From CAZGDV01 sp964524995 (GTDB taxonomy: Bacteria > Chloroflexota > Dehalococcoidia > SZUA-161): a stretch of 9,753 bases of DNA. The notes beneath the pieces were generated by a model. That model worked only from the letters and a program-made list of their open reading frames with translations, had not been told where the DNA came from and did no database searches. A program made the position numbers and the translations under genes. The stretch lies in contig CAZGDV010000107.1 of assembly GCA_964524995.1 (NCBI GenBank), positions 1 through 9,753 of the forward strand, written 5' to 3'. Of the stretch, positions 1 through 7,707 are shown piece by piece; the stretch's first letter is position 1; each line of letters starts with the position of its first letter.

Positions 1-56
1 GCGTCGTCGGCAAGACTTCACTGCCTGAAAATCATACTGGGACCGGGGCCGATCGA

Positions 57-85
57 ATACTACTGGACGGGGCAATGGATGTCAA
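57..85 (-). promoter_or_regulatory. Leftward promoter TTGACA-N17-TAGTAT for a gene beyond the window
   Basis: Minus-strand TTGACA (85-80, perfect) and TAGTAT (62-57, 4 of 6) are separated by 17 bases. It lies about 100 bases after the last operon gene and points off the left edge, suggesting the next gene has its own transcript and that the operon ends with the zinc-ribbon FtsZ-like gene. Confidence 0.42.
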
Positions 86-86
86 G

Positions 87-110
87 CGGTCGTACCTTTC
101 GCTACGACTG
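87..110. repeat. Small hairpin after the operon
   Basis: GTCGTA (89-94) and TACGAC (103-108) form a 6-bp stem with an 8-base loop; a GC pair on each side of one mismatch extends it. It lies ~80 bases past the last stop codon and abuts the -35 of the next promoter. There is no T-run on either side, so it is a weak terminator candidate or a regulatory site. Confidence 0.3.
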
Positions 111-189
111 CAACTCAATACAAAAGAGAAGACCGGATGTGCCATGCTGCAACCGACAGCGACGCAAACCAACCCCGCTGTCCTCTTAT

Positions 190-1638
190 TTACGGTTCTG
201 ACCGGCCAGGCGGCTCCTTCTCAGCGCGAACCTCGGAATCCTGCCCGTTCTGGTCGGTCCAGAGATACACACCCTCGGTCCCGGACCCTGTGTCATCCAG
301 CTTGCCATCGTACCAACGCACAGCCTGGTCTGCCTCGCGCACAGCCCCATTGCTCGAAGCGAACTCCTTCTCCCAGGACTCGCTCTCGACAACCGACCTG
401 AACCTATCGAAGCCGTCCTTCGCACGCTTGGCGGCAACCTCCAGCTTCGTGCCACCCAGAAGGAGGCAGACGTCTATGCGATCTGAGCCCCTTTCGGAGT
501 GCATTACCTGTATCACCCCACCCCTCAGGTTAGCGAACTTGTCCTTGTTCCACCTGTTCAACTCGGCCCTGAGCTTCTCCTCGGGGATGGACTGGGCGAT
601 TCTAGCCGGGGCTTGAACCAAAACAAAGGAGAGTGCTATGGAATCACAATCGATCGGGGCCAACGGACAGGCCAGAGCGCTCTCCAGGATATTGGTAACG
701 TTCCCGAAGATTTCCAGACTGCGGCCAACGGCCAGACAGGGCACAAAGGCATGAATACCCATCGACCGGCTCATCCTCGCGAGATAGCCAGGGTCCGACT
801 GCTTGAGACCGCCGTCGGCGATGCCGCCGGTCAACACCGCAAGCATGTGGGATACCAGCTCGTCGTTCGATACCTCCTCTCCCTTGTTGTCGACGCCCCT
901 GAGCCGCATCAACCTCTCGTGATCGACCAGCAGGATCATGTCAGCCAGAGGCCCGCCGTCGGACTTGATGAAACGAGAGAGTGAACAGAATGCGTTGAAA
1001 TGAGCGCTGTCAGGCTCGTCTCCGGCCGGCATCACAGCCATTACCAGGCTGCGACAGTTGGGATTGAGAGCGCGAGCGCGTTCCAGGGTGTGCGGACTGG
1101 CCCCACCACCCGTTCCACCACCGAGGGCCGCCACCATCAACATGACCTGTTTCCTGCTCGAATCCCGTATCCCGGTCTTGAGCAGACTGTCGTTTATCCC
1201 CGGGTCTGCGGTCGCCAACCGCTCGCCGAGACCGAAGTAGCCTACCTGCTTGTTGAGCGATCCGGGAATATGGTGTCGAGAAGGTGGCCGGAGCCTGCTA
1301 TCACCCCCCGGAGGAGACACGGACTCCAACGAAGGGAGCGCGTGACCGTCACCCGATGACTCGATCAGCAGAAAGTCCGAAGCCTTCAACTGCCTGGCCC
1401 ATGCCTGATGGAAACAAGCTACGAGCCTGCATCCCTGGTCACCGACCCCAATGAACACCTTCTCCTTGGTGAAGCTTACATGCTTCTCCCAGCCGGAGAG
1501 CATCTCCAGGACGTCCTCCAGCTCGACATCGAAGTCGACCACAGGCATACCGCAAGTGGCGCACCACTCGGCACCACAGCGGTTCTCATGCCCGCGCGGA
1601 CAAGCTACGGTCTGGCCTCCCAGGTCCTGCGACGCCAC
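190..1638 (-). CDS. FtsZ/tubulin-like GTPase with N-terminal zinc ribbon
   Basis: This protein has 482 residues. The start is GTG at 1638: the preceding codon is the upstream gene's TGA, so no earlier start is possible, and GGGAG lies 8 bases upstream. The next ATG (residue 31) would delete the Cys cluster. Residues 13-30 form a zinc-ribbon-like element: C13, H17, C21, C26, C29 (CPxGH...CxxCG). The FtsZ-like core follows: FIGVGDQGCRL (T1, ~62-72), DFLLIESS (T2, 88-95), the signature GGGTGGG at 173-179, and DMILLVDHERL (T6, ~233-243). The T7 region reads KQSDPGYL (279-286); aligned to FtsZ NxDxxD only the first Asp (D282) is kept, the Asn is Gln and the second Asp is Tyr. A C-terminal alpha/beta domain includes VIQVMHSE and DVCLLLGGTKLE, then a disordered acidic tail. 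It probably binds nucleotide but hydrolyses poorly or needs a partner; that is inference. Confidence 0.87.
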   Translation of the reverse strand: MASQDLGGQTVACPRGHENRCGAEWCATCGMPVVDFDVELEDVLEMLSGWEKHVSFTKEKVFIGVGDQGCRLVACFHQAWARQLKASDFLLIESSGDGHALPSLESVSPPGGDSRLRPPSRHHIPGSLNKQVGYFGLGERLATADPGINDSLLKTGIRDSSRKQVMLMVAALGGGTGGGASPHTLERARALNPNCRSLVMAVMPAGDEPDSAHFNAFCSLSRFIKSDGGPLADMILLVDHERLMRLRGVDNKGEEVSNDELVSHMLAVLTGGIADGGLKQSDPGYLARMSRSMGIHAFVPCLAVGRSLEIFGNVTNILESALACPLAPIDCDSIALSFVLVQAPARIAQSIPEEKLRAELNRWNKDKFANLRGGVIQVMHSERGSDRIDVCLLLGGTKLEVAAKRAKDGFDRFRSVVESESWEKEFASSNGAVREADQAVRWYDGKLDDTGSGTEGVYLWTDQNGQDSEVRAEKEPPGRSEP

Positions 1639-2604
1639 TCAGGCAACTCCCACTCTGGACTCGAGAGCCCGTTCAAGGTTCACTGCCATGTTATCCACTT
1701 CGCTCTCCAGCTCTGCGGTATCCAACTTATCCCATGAGACAACGTCTTGCTGTTCCTCGGACAGTGTCTCGCCCAGCAGCTGGCTGATTTTGCCCAGCCG
1801 GCGTACGGCACCGTCAACTTCCTCCTGGCTACATAGCCTCCGCATCGGGTGCAGCAGTCGACTGCGCACTTCAAACAGGTATATGTAGCGGATGTCTCTC
1901 CATTTGAGCCCCGGCAGGTCCTCCAGCACCAACTCCCCCCACTCTTCGGCAGGCAACAGCTCATTGTTCAATGTGCTGCCAAGCCCTCTCAGGACATCCA
2001 GCAGCCTGCGCAGTACGAGCGGCCCGTCACGACTGGGAACGGCGTCACTGAGGGCCTGCATCGGGACACCGGGCACAATTGAACCATCCATGGCCATCGA
2101 CTCGATGTCCTGCACGAGACCGTCGATAGCCTGCCAGTCTTCCCGCGTAAGGCCGTCGATGATACCCGCAAGCAGGCCCGTGACGCACCACACATCGTAC
2201 GCAGTACCCCACAGGAAATCGACGTACGCCGCCCTCCGCCTGGCCAGTTCCTCCCCTGCCCTGATCCGCTCCAGTGACTCATTCAGGGCCGGGCATAAGT
2301 CTTCCGCAGCTTTGCCCTTCGGTAGATACATCCTGATGGCAGAGTACTCCTGGTTCTCGTCGAGCCACTCCACGACCAGCGCCTTGGACTCCTCGTCCAT
2401 CACAGCAGACGAGATCGCCGAGAGGTCTATCTCGAGCTCCGTGCGAGGCTTCGAGAAGAATCCACGCCTGGCCTCGAAGACCAAGGCACGCTCGGTCAGC
2501 AGCAGCTGCCCCTTGCCACCACCTTCGAGCCTGACGTTCTTCACCACAGCCACGGGGCGCTGTCGATCGTCCACGCAGGTCGTGCTGCCGTTGTCATCGC
2601 TCAT
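1639..2604 (-). CDS. PH/GRAM-like domain protein, possible membrane adaptor
   Basis: This protein has 321 residues. The ATG at 2604 overlaps the upstream stop by four bases; AGGAT about 12 bases upstream is a weak ribosome site, so coupling to the previous gene probably drives translation. Residues ~17-115 show the strand pattern of a PH-like or GRAM-like domain: VKNVRLEGGGKGQLLLTERA, LVFEARRGFF, TELEIDLSAISSAV, KALVVEWL, AIRMYLP, then a helix (EDLCPALNESLERIRAGEE). Residues ~120-315 look all-helical, with conserved-looking tryptophans but no known motif. There is no signal peptide and no transmembrane segment, so it is cytoplasmic. Domains of this kind often bind lipid or protein, which would suit an adaptor between the membrane and the tubulin-like GTPases. 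The PH-like call rests on pattern only; a structure prediction would settle it. The C-terminal family is not recognised. Confidence 0.82.
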   Translation of the reverse strand: MSDDNGSTTCVDDRQRPVAVVKNVRLEGGGKGQLLLTERALVFEARRGFFSKPRTELEIDLSAISSAVMDEESKALVVEWLDENQEYSAIRMYLPKGKAAEDLCPALNESLERIRAGEELARRRAAYVDFLWGTAYDVWCVTGLLAGIIDGLTREDWQAIDGLVQDIESMAMDGSIVPGVPMQALSDAVPSRDGPLVLRRLLDVLRGLGSTLNNELLPAEEWGELVLEDLPGLKWRDIRYIYLFEVRSRLLHPMRRLCSQEEVDGAVRRLGKISQLLGETLSEEQQDVVSWDKLDTAELESEVDNMAVNLERALESRVGVA

Positions 2605-4946
2605 TTCTGCGTCTCATCCTGGCTCGCTCTTCTGGCACCCTTGATCCTGAGCGTACCGGTCTTGGGATCGAATAGCACATTGTCATGGTGCTTGGCCGCG
2701 AAGAGCTTGAGGTACTCCACCGCGTATTTCGGGTTAACAGGAACATCGGTCTTCACCACCCCGCCATCCCCCTTCAGCTTGTCCTCGATCACGTATTCTA
2801 CGTTGGGGTAGTTGATGAGGAACTCGCTCGCCTGGCTGTACTTCCTGATGAGCTTGGCCTGCTGCTCGGCAGCCTGCACGGCGTTCTCTATGACGCTGAA
2901 GCGGCTGCTGATCGTGAGGCCGGCCGATTCCGATTCTATCTCCTGCAGCAACTGCTGGACGTCACCTGCCATGTGGCTGCTCCTGCCCCAGTTGTACCTC
3001 GAAGGGCACCGGTTGTCGTTGGCATTCTCAAGGCTGCTCGCCCTGCTCTTCAGCTCGGTCACCGTGAGTATGGCCGCATCGGACAGCCGCCGGCTCTGCT
3101 CCACAATGCCAATCAGGTCGGCCAGTGTGCGCGAGCCCTGGACAGCCCGGCCGATTTCGTTGAGTTCCTCCATGACATCGCCATACTTGACGACCGAGTC
3201 CTGGTCCCCTATTGCCTCGAACATTGGAATAACGTGAGATTCAATCACCTCTCTGAACTGGCTCGCCATTGTGATTATCCTGGCAGCGAGCACTCCGATT
3301 GGGCTTTCGATCCTACCATCGATGATCTGAAGGTCCTCGAGGATCGTCCTGGCTGCCTCCTCGTAACGGCCCTGATCAAGGAAGCCACGTCCGATGTCTA
3401 TCGTGGTGAGCGAGAACTCCGGGTCGATCTCCTCCTTCACGATCTCTGCCAACATCTCCCCGGCCGCAACCAGCTCGCTTGCCAGCTCCCGGAACGCATT
3501 GTTCAATTCATCTTGCTCAGCGAGGATGCTTTCGTAGTCGTCTGCCTCGGGCGAGAACAGCCGTGGCCCGATCGCGTCCTGGGCTACAGGCATGCCCAAC
3601 TCGCGGGCTCCCTCCACCGTTGCCTTGTACGAGCGCCTACAATCGTCAAGGTGGTTGGAGAGCTTGTTCTGCAGTTCAACCTGGATACCGTGCAGCTGGT
3701 CTCTCATGCTGACGAACTCACTGCGCGTAACCTCGAGCCTGGGCACCGCGAGCGCGCTGAGGCTCTCGAGTGTCAATGTCACCTTCTCCTCGCACTGGGC
3801 CACCGAAGCCTTCTCGTCATTGAGGTTTTTGCCCCTACACACGTAGGACACCTGCTGCAGGCTCTGCTTCGCACCTTCCACCAAGTTCTCGAGCTCTCGG
3901 GACAGACCGTATACGTCACTTGCCAGCGTTACCCTGAGATCACGCCGATTTATCCAGAACACAAGGCCGAATCCAACGCCTCCCATGAATAGCATGATTC
4001 CCGTAAGAACCGCTATGTTGTCCCACTGGTCGAACCCCGTATAGTACCGCAGCGGCCTGTCGAGCAACTGGAGAGGTATCAGGAAAACCAGCTCAATGGC
4101 CAGCAGCGAGAACAGGGGCATCAGTCCCCGAATAAGTGCGTTGCTGTGCTTCGCCAGTCTGGACAGATTCAACAGGGCCGGCACTCCTATGATCGCCAGC
4201 ACCAATGTCAGGACGAGGGCAATGCCACCCCATCCCTGCACGAAGTAGGCCGAGAAACCCGAGAAGTCACCGCTCCCCGCACCTTCGAACGCACTCTTGA
4301 GGGGATCAAGGCCGAGATACTCGAGCGGCGGCCTTCGAGCCCAGTCTACAGAGGCCAGCAGGGGCACCACGCCGCTTTGCGTTCCAGCTGCCTGTTGTAC
4401 GCTTAGGAACGGCAGGTAGAAGGTAAGGAGCATCAGAACTCCCCACAGACCGGCCATCCCGGACGCCCTCAGCCGGCTCAGTGTCGCACCGGCTACCAGG
4501 GGCAGGGACAGCAGGTAATAGGGTGATAGAAGTAGCACACCAGCCGCCGCCCCCCCCAGACAGCCCACAATCGCACCAGGAAGCCGACTAACGCAGAAGG
4601 GGAGAATCGCGGCCACTGCGAGCATGACCCCCAGCGCCCACATGGCTCCGTCCAGCTGATAGGCATATGCCGGAGCTGCCAGGACCAGCATCACCGCGAG
4701 TGCCGCCGCAGGCCAGCGGAAAGCGACAACAGCGAGCATAATCGCGAAGAAGACCGACATGGCGTGAGGGTAGAACGGGAGCGAGTAGTAGAGAATGAGG
4801 CTTGTGGCCAAGAAGGCCAGAGACATCGTTGCCTTCACGAGCAACGCTCTGAACGTCTCCTCGCTCTTCGTGACCTGACAGTGCTGTCGGAGCAGCCCCG
4901 CATCGGACTGCTGCTCTGACTCTGGTTGTGTCAGGGTGTCTTCCAT
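2601..4946 (-). CDS. Polytopic membrane protein with long cytoplasmic helical domain
   Basis: This gene encodes 781 residues from the ATG at 4946. A TTG at 5006 would extend it by 20 residues and close the gap to the previous stop at 5013, but neither start has a clear Shine-Dalgarno site, so ATG is preferred on codon grounds. Residues ~36-182 hold about seven hydrophobic segments. A ~55-residue polar loop follows, then three more helices at ~239-259, 272-294 and 311-331, about ten in all. From ~332 the protein is soluble and largely helical, with a KQSLQQ...KVTLTLESL coiled-coil-like stretch. The tail (~707-770) looks like a small alpha/beta domain ending in DPKTGTLRIKG. No enzyme motif is seen. 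An even helix count would place both ends in the cytoplasm, with the big domain facing the tubulin-like proteins. Its stop overlaps the next start (ATGA), giving translational coupling. A membrane scaffold or receptor is the likeliest role, by inference. Confidence 0.82.
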   Translation of the reverse strand: MEDTLTQPESEQQSDAGLLRQHCQVTKSEETFRALLVKATMSLAFLATSLILYYSLPFYPHAMSVFFAIMLAVVAFRWPAAALAVMLVLAAPAYAYQLDGAMWALGVMLAVAAILPFCVSRLPGAIVGCLGGAAAGVLLLSPYYLLSLPLVAGATLSRLRASGMAGLWGVLMLLTFYLPFLSVQQAAGTQSGVVPLLASVDWARRPPLEYLGLDPLKSAFEGAGSGDFSGFSAYFVQGWGGIALVLTLVLAIIGVPALLNLSRLAKHSNALIRGLMPLFSLLAIELVFLIPLQLLDRPLRYYTGFDQWDNIAVLTGIMLFMGGVGFGLVFWINRRDLRVTLASDVYGLSRELENLVEGAKQSLQQVSYVCRGKNLNDEKASVAQCEEKVTLTLESLSALAVPRLEVTRSEFVSMRDQLHGIQVELQNKLSNHLDDCRRSYKATVEGARELGMPVAQDAIGPRLFSPEADDYESILAEQDELNNAFRELASELVAAGEMLAEIVKEEIDPEFSLTTIDIGRGFLDQGRYEEAARTILEDLQIIDGRIESPIGVLAARIITMASQFREVIESHVIPMFEAIGDQDSVVKYGDVMEELNEIGRAVQGSRTLADLIGIVEQSRRLSDAAILTVTELKSRASSLENANDNRCPSRYNWGRSSHMAGDVQQLLQEIESESAGLTISSRFSVIENAVQAAEQQAKLIRKYSQASEFLINYPNVEYVIEDKLKGDGGVVKTDVPVNPKYAVEYLKLFAAKHHDNVLFDPKTGTLRIKGARRASQDETQK

Positions 4947-5012
4947 TGCACCGCAGCCCGTACTTGGCGCTGCTACCAGGCGGAAGTCCGCGCGGCGCGC
5001 AGCCAACTGGCG

Positions 5013-7703
5013 TTAAGTCGCGTTCTCTGCGGGCTCCCTCTCCCTCGGTTGATGGGCCCCTTGCTCCAAGAGGAAGGAGTGAGCCAGCATCCTCTCTTCC
5101 TGCGTGGCCTGATCATAAATGTGCTTCATCTCGCCGTAGCAGTCGAGAACCTGTGGCTCCGCCTTGGCAGCTATCACCATGAATCTGACCGTCCAGGGAT
5201 CAACAGAGTCTATCTCCCGTATCGCTATGCTCCTGGACGCATCGGACTTGACATAGCCGGAGAACGTGGCCCTGACGTCCGCGGCAAGATCGTGATCCCA
5301 TATGCCGCGCGGCGACACGACCGCAAACCATATGTAGTCGGTCTTGTACTCCGGTGTGACGCCCAATATCCCAGGTACCCGGAAGATACCAAGTACGCTC
5401 GACAAGTACTCCTTCAGATAATCTTTGTCCATTATCTCGTTCAGTATGTTCTCACTGGACAGTGAAGCCTCATCCTCCATCAGTATCTTCTGCATCAGCC
5501 GGAGCTGCACCTCCTCGGTCAGCTCCGCCGTGCGATCATAGAACCCCTTGTCCCTCACCATCTCGTTCATCTTCTCGTAGTGGCGGTTGGACAGGTCGGA
5601 TATCGCGGTCAGGAGCTTCCGGTACTCGGAGTTGACCTCGAACCTCCGTTCGATGCCGGCATACACCGACATCTTGTCCTGTACCTTGGCCTGATCGTCC
5701 TCGAGAAGCCGCAGGCCCTCGTCTACAGAAGCAAGCGACCTGCCGAGCTTCCTGCTTCTCTCCTCCCACAGCTTCTTCCTGCCTCTGGCGAAGAAGCCCA
5801 TCTTTATGCCCCTCACCTCTCTGTCAGCCCGGCTCCGCTCCACCTGCTTCGCCTTGCGGTTCAACTCGAGATTGTCGATGTCCGAGTTGACGCGCGCCGC
5901 CTCGTCCTCCAGTACCCTCCTCACCCGGCGGCAATTGACCATCAGCGAATCCATGCTCTTGAGCTGCGTGCTGACCGGAGTGAACATCGAGGAAAGAAGA
6001 GAGAACAGCACGACGAGTTCCGGGTTGATGATCTGTTCCACCCTGGCCAGGGATACCTGCTGCGATTCGGTTTCCTCGGCCTTCTGCAGCTGTTTCTCCA
6101 GCTTGTCGGCCAGCTTCTTGGTCTCAAGGTACAATCTCAGGCTGCCCAGGTAGTCCCTTATCATCGAGGCCAGCTCCGACACATCCTGGACCAGCTGTAC
6201 CTCCTTCGCAGTAAGCTGCTGAGCACTGGGCAGCGTGTCTCTGAGGCTTTCGAGGATATCGTCGACCTCATCGAGGAACTCCCCGTAGTTCTTCGAGATG
6301 CAGGCTCCGAGCTCGATTAGGCGCGACGCCTGCTTACGAATCATGGACTCCACCGTACCGTCCGGCGCATCGAGCCCGATCGCCATCACCGGGCGTCCCA
6401 GCTCATTGACCTGGGTCTTGACGGAATCGTCAACCCCCTTGAGATGCATGATGTACTCTGCCTCAACGGAGCGATCAGCGTTGACCATGCTCTCGACAGC
6501 ATCGTCGAAGCCGTCCGCGCTGTACTTCCCCGACTCGATCAGTACGTGCCTGTAGACCTCCCTCAGCTCCTGGTTGCAGATACCCAGTACCTTGTTGACC
6601 CCACCGGTCTCCGTTGGGTGCGTGCCGCCGAAGACCTCCTTCTTCTCGCGACGAAGCGCCCGCACCTTGTCCAGCCGCTCCAGGTATACCTTGGTCAGCT
6701 CTATGAACTCGGTCACAGGGAAGCTTATCCTCAGCGTCGAGATCAGGTGCAGCCACATTCCCCCCATGTCTATGTTGGAGCCGATATTGCTGAGCAGATC
6801 GGCCAGATCAAAGCTGAGGGAGTTCGTCAGCACATCGACTATGGCGTCGTCTATTATGCGTTTGGCGTCGATCAGACTGGCCGTCTTGCTGTAGGCCGGT
6901 CCCAGTGGCATCACAAAGAAAGCGCTGAAGGGGTTCTCGTACGCAGCCCCGAACTCCTTCATCGTCTTGAGATTGGATTGCCGGTCGATCGCCATACCGG
7001 CTTCCACCAGTGAGCCGTAGGCCGACGTCCCCTTGGCGGGTGGATCGTCGCCCGTGCACGGCAGAACACACACGCCGATTATCGGCACGCCACTTCCAAG
7101 CTTCTTCCTCAAGTGCCTGGTGAAGTCCAGCACCATACCACTGCCACTACCACCCCCCAGGCCATACATCACGAACACCACCGGCTGGATGGTCGAGGTG
7201 AATAGATGCTCCTTGAACCCATCCATGTAGCTGTCGAGCAGTCTGAGATGGTGGTAGTTGAGACCGTAGATTGCCTTGGACAGCGCCCTTCTCCTGCCGA
7301 CTCCACCGGCCAGCGGAGGTATGTCCATGGACGACGACAGCCAGGGTTGGTACTCTCCGGCTATCTTCACCCCTTCCCGGCTCAGATACTCGGGGTACTT
7401 GTTGATAAAATCGAACATGCTCTCGGGAGTGGGAAACTTGACCGACTTCGCCGTGAGCCACAGCTTGTCCGAGGGAATACCCTCTTCCCTCAGCGCTTCC
7501 GAGAGGGCCCTGGCGGATTCCTCCAGGCTCTGGATATCGTGGTCCGCAACATCGATTGCCAGGCAGGAAACCCTGATCCCCTCCTTCTTCAGGATGGGAA
7601 GGAGAACCTTCCGGCTGTTGATGAAGGCCTCGATAATGTTGACGCCGGTACCGCCAAGCCCAACGAGCTGTAGCGACGAGTTGTAGCTCACAGTGCGGCT
7701 CAT
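5013..7703 (-). CDS. Large tubulin/FtsZ-superfamily GTPase, Tubulin_2 (FtsZl-1-like) type
   Basis: This protein has 896 residues. The ATG at 7703 is chosen because GGGAGGTG ends 5 bases upstream and it avoids overlap with the previous gene, which stops at 7708; the longer frame from 7763 overlaps that gene. Residues 1-350 carry the GTPase fold: nucleotide loop VGLGGTGVN (GLGGTG at 15-20), a GGVGRRRAL segment near 133 that resembles one I associate with Tubulin_2 proteins, and the tubulin signature GGGSGSG at 183-189 after a hydrophobic strand. The T7-like loop reads NIDMGG (310-315), so the second Asp of the FtsZ NxDxxD motif is Gly. Residues ~525-549 and ~590-680 are strongly charged coiled coils. 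A C-terminal mixed alpha/beta part (~770-860) is not recognised. It is more than twice the usual FtsZ length. It probably binds GTP at the membrane with the neighbouring anchors. Superfamily assignment is firm, the exact family likely, the function inferred. Confidence 0.88.
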   Translation of the reverse strand: MSRTVSYNSSLQLVGLGGTGVNIIEAFINSRKVLLPILKKEGIRVSCLAIDVADHDIQSLEESARALSEALREEGIPSDKLWLTAKSVKFPTPESMFDFINKYPEYLSREGVKIAGEYQPWLSSSMDIPPLAGGVGRRRALSKAIYGLNYHHLRLLDSYMDGFKEHLFTSTIQPVVFVMYGLGGGSGSGMVLDFTRHLRKKLGSGVPIIGVCVLPCTGDDPPAKGTSAYGSLVEAGMAIDRQSNLKTMKEFGAAYENPFSAFFVMPLGPAYSKTASLIDAKRIIDDAIVDVLTNSLSFDLADLLSNIGSNIDMGGMWLHLISTLRISFPVTEFIELTKVYLERLDKVRALRREKKEVFGGTHPTETGGVNKVLGICNQELREVYRHVLIESGKYSADGFDDAVESMVNADRSVEAEYIMHLKGVDDSVKTQVNELGRPVMAIGLDAPDGTVESMIRKQASRLIELGACISKNYGEFLDEVDDILESLRDTLPSAQQLTAKEVQLVQDVSELASMIRDYLGSLRLYLETKKLADKLEKQLQKAEETESQQVSLARVEQIINPELVVLFSLLSSMFTPVSTQLKSMDSLMVNCRRVRRVLEDEAARVNSDIDNLELNRKAKQVERSRADREVRGIKMGFFARGRKKLWEERSRKLGRSLASVDEGLRLLEDDQAKVQDKMSVYAGIERRFEVNSEYRKLLTAISDLSNRHYEKMNEMVRDKGFYDRTAELTEEVQLRLMQKILMEDEASLSSENILNEIMDKDYLKEYLSSVLGIFRVPGILGVTPEYKTDYIWFAVVSPRGIWDHDLAADVRATFSGYVKSDASRSIAIREIDSVDPWTVRFMVIAAKAEPQVLDCYGEMKHIYDQATQEERMLAHSFLLEQGAHQPREREPAENAT

Positions 7704-7707
7704 GTCT

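Noticed and set aside
190..1638. Calling the smaller GTPase the cell-division FtsZ
   Set aside because: The T7 loop lacks the FtsZ NxDxxD motif, the T6 Asn-Asp pair is absent, there is an extra zinc ribbon, no FtsZ C-terminal peptide is visible, and no division genes are adjacent.
1892..2644. Plus-strand open frame of 250 codons opposite the PH-like gene
   Set aside because: Ser/Arg/Pro-rich composition typical of an antisense shadow, and it crosses the junction between two real minus-strand genes.
2685..3992. Long plus-strand open frame (435 codons) opposite the polytopic membrane protein gene
   Set aside because: It is antisense to a gene with clear transmembrane segments and helical domains. 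The translation is rich in His, Arg, Leu and Pro, has no motif, and has no ribosome site; it is an expected shadow in GC-rich coding DNA.
4550..4557. Run of eight C (G8 on the coding strand) inside the polytopic membrane protein gene
   Set aside because: Considered as a phase-variation tract, but the frame is intact, it encodes a plausible Gly-Gly in a membrane segment, and a single G8 in GC-rich DNA is not unusual.
5580..6320. Plus-strand open frame of 246 codons opposite the large tubulin-like gene
   Set aside because: It mirrors the coiled-coil region, is Leu/Gln/Arg/Val-rich, and lacks any family motif or start signal.
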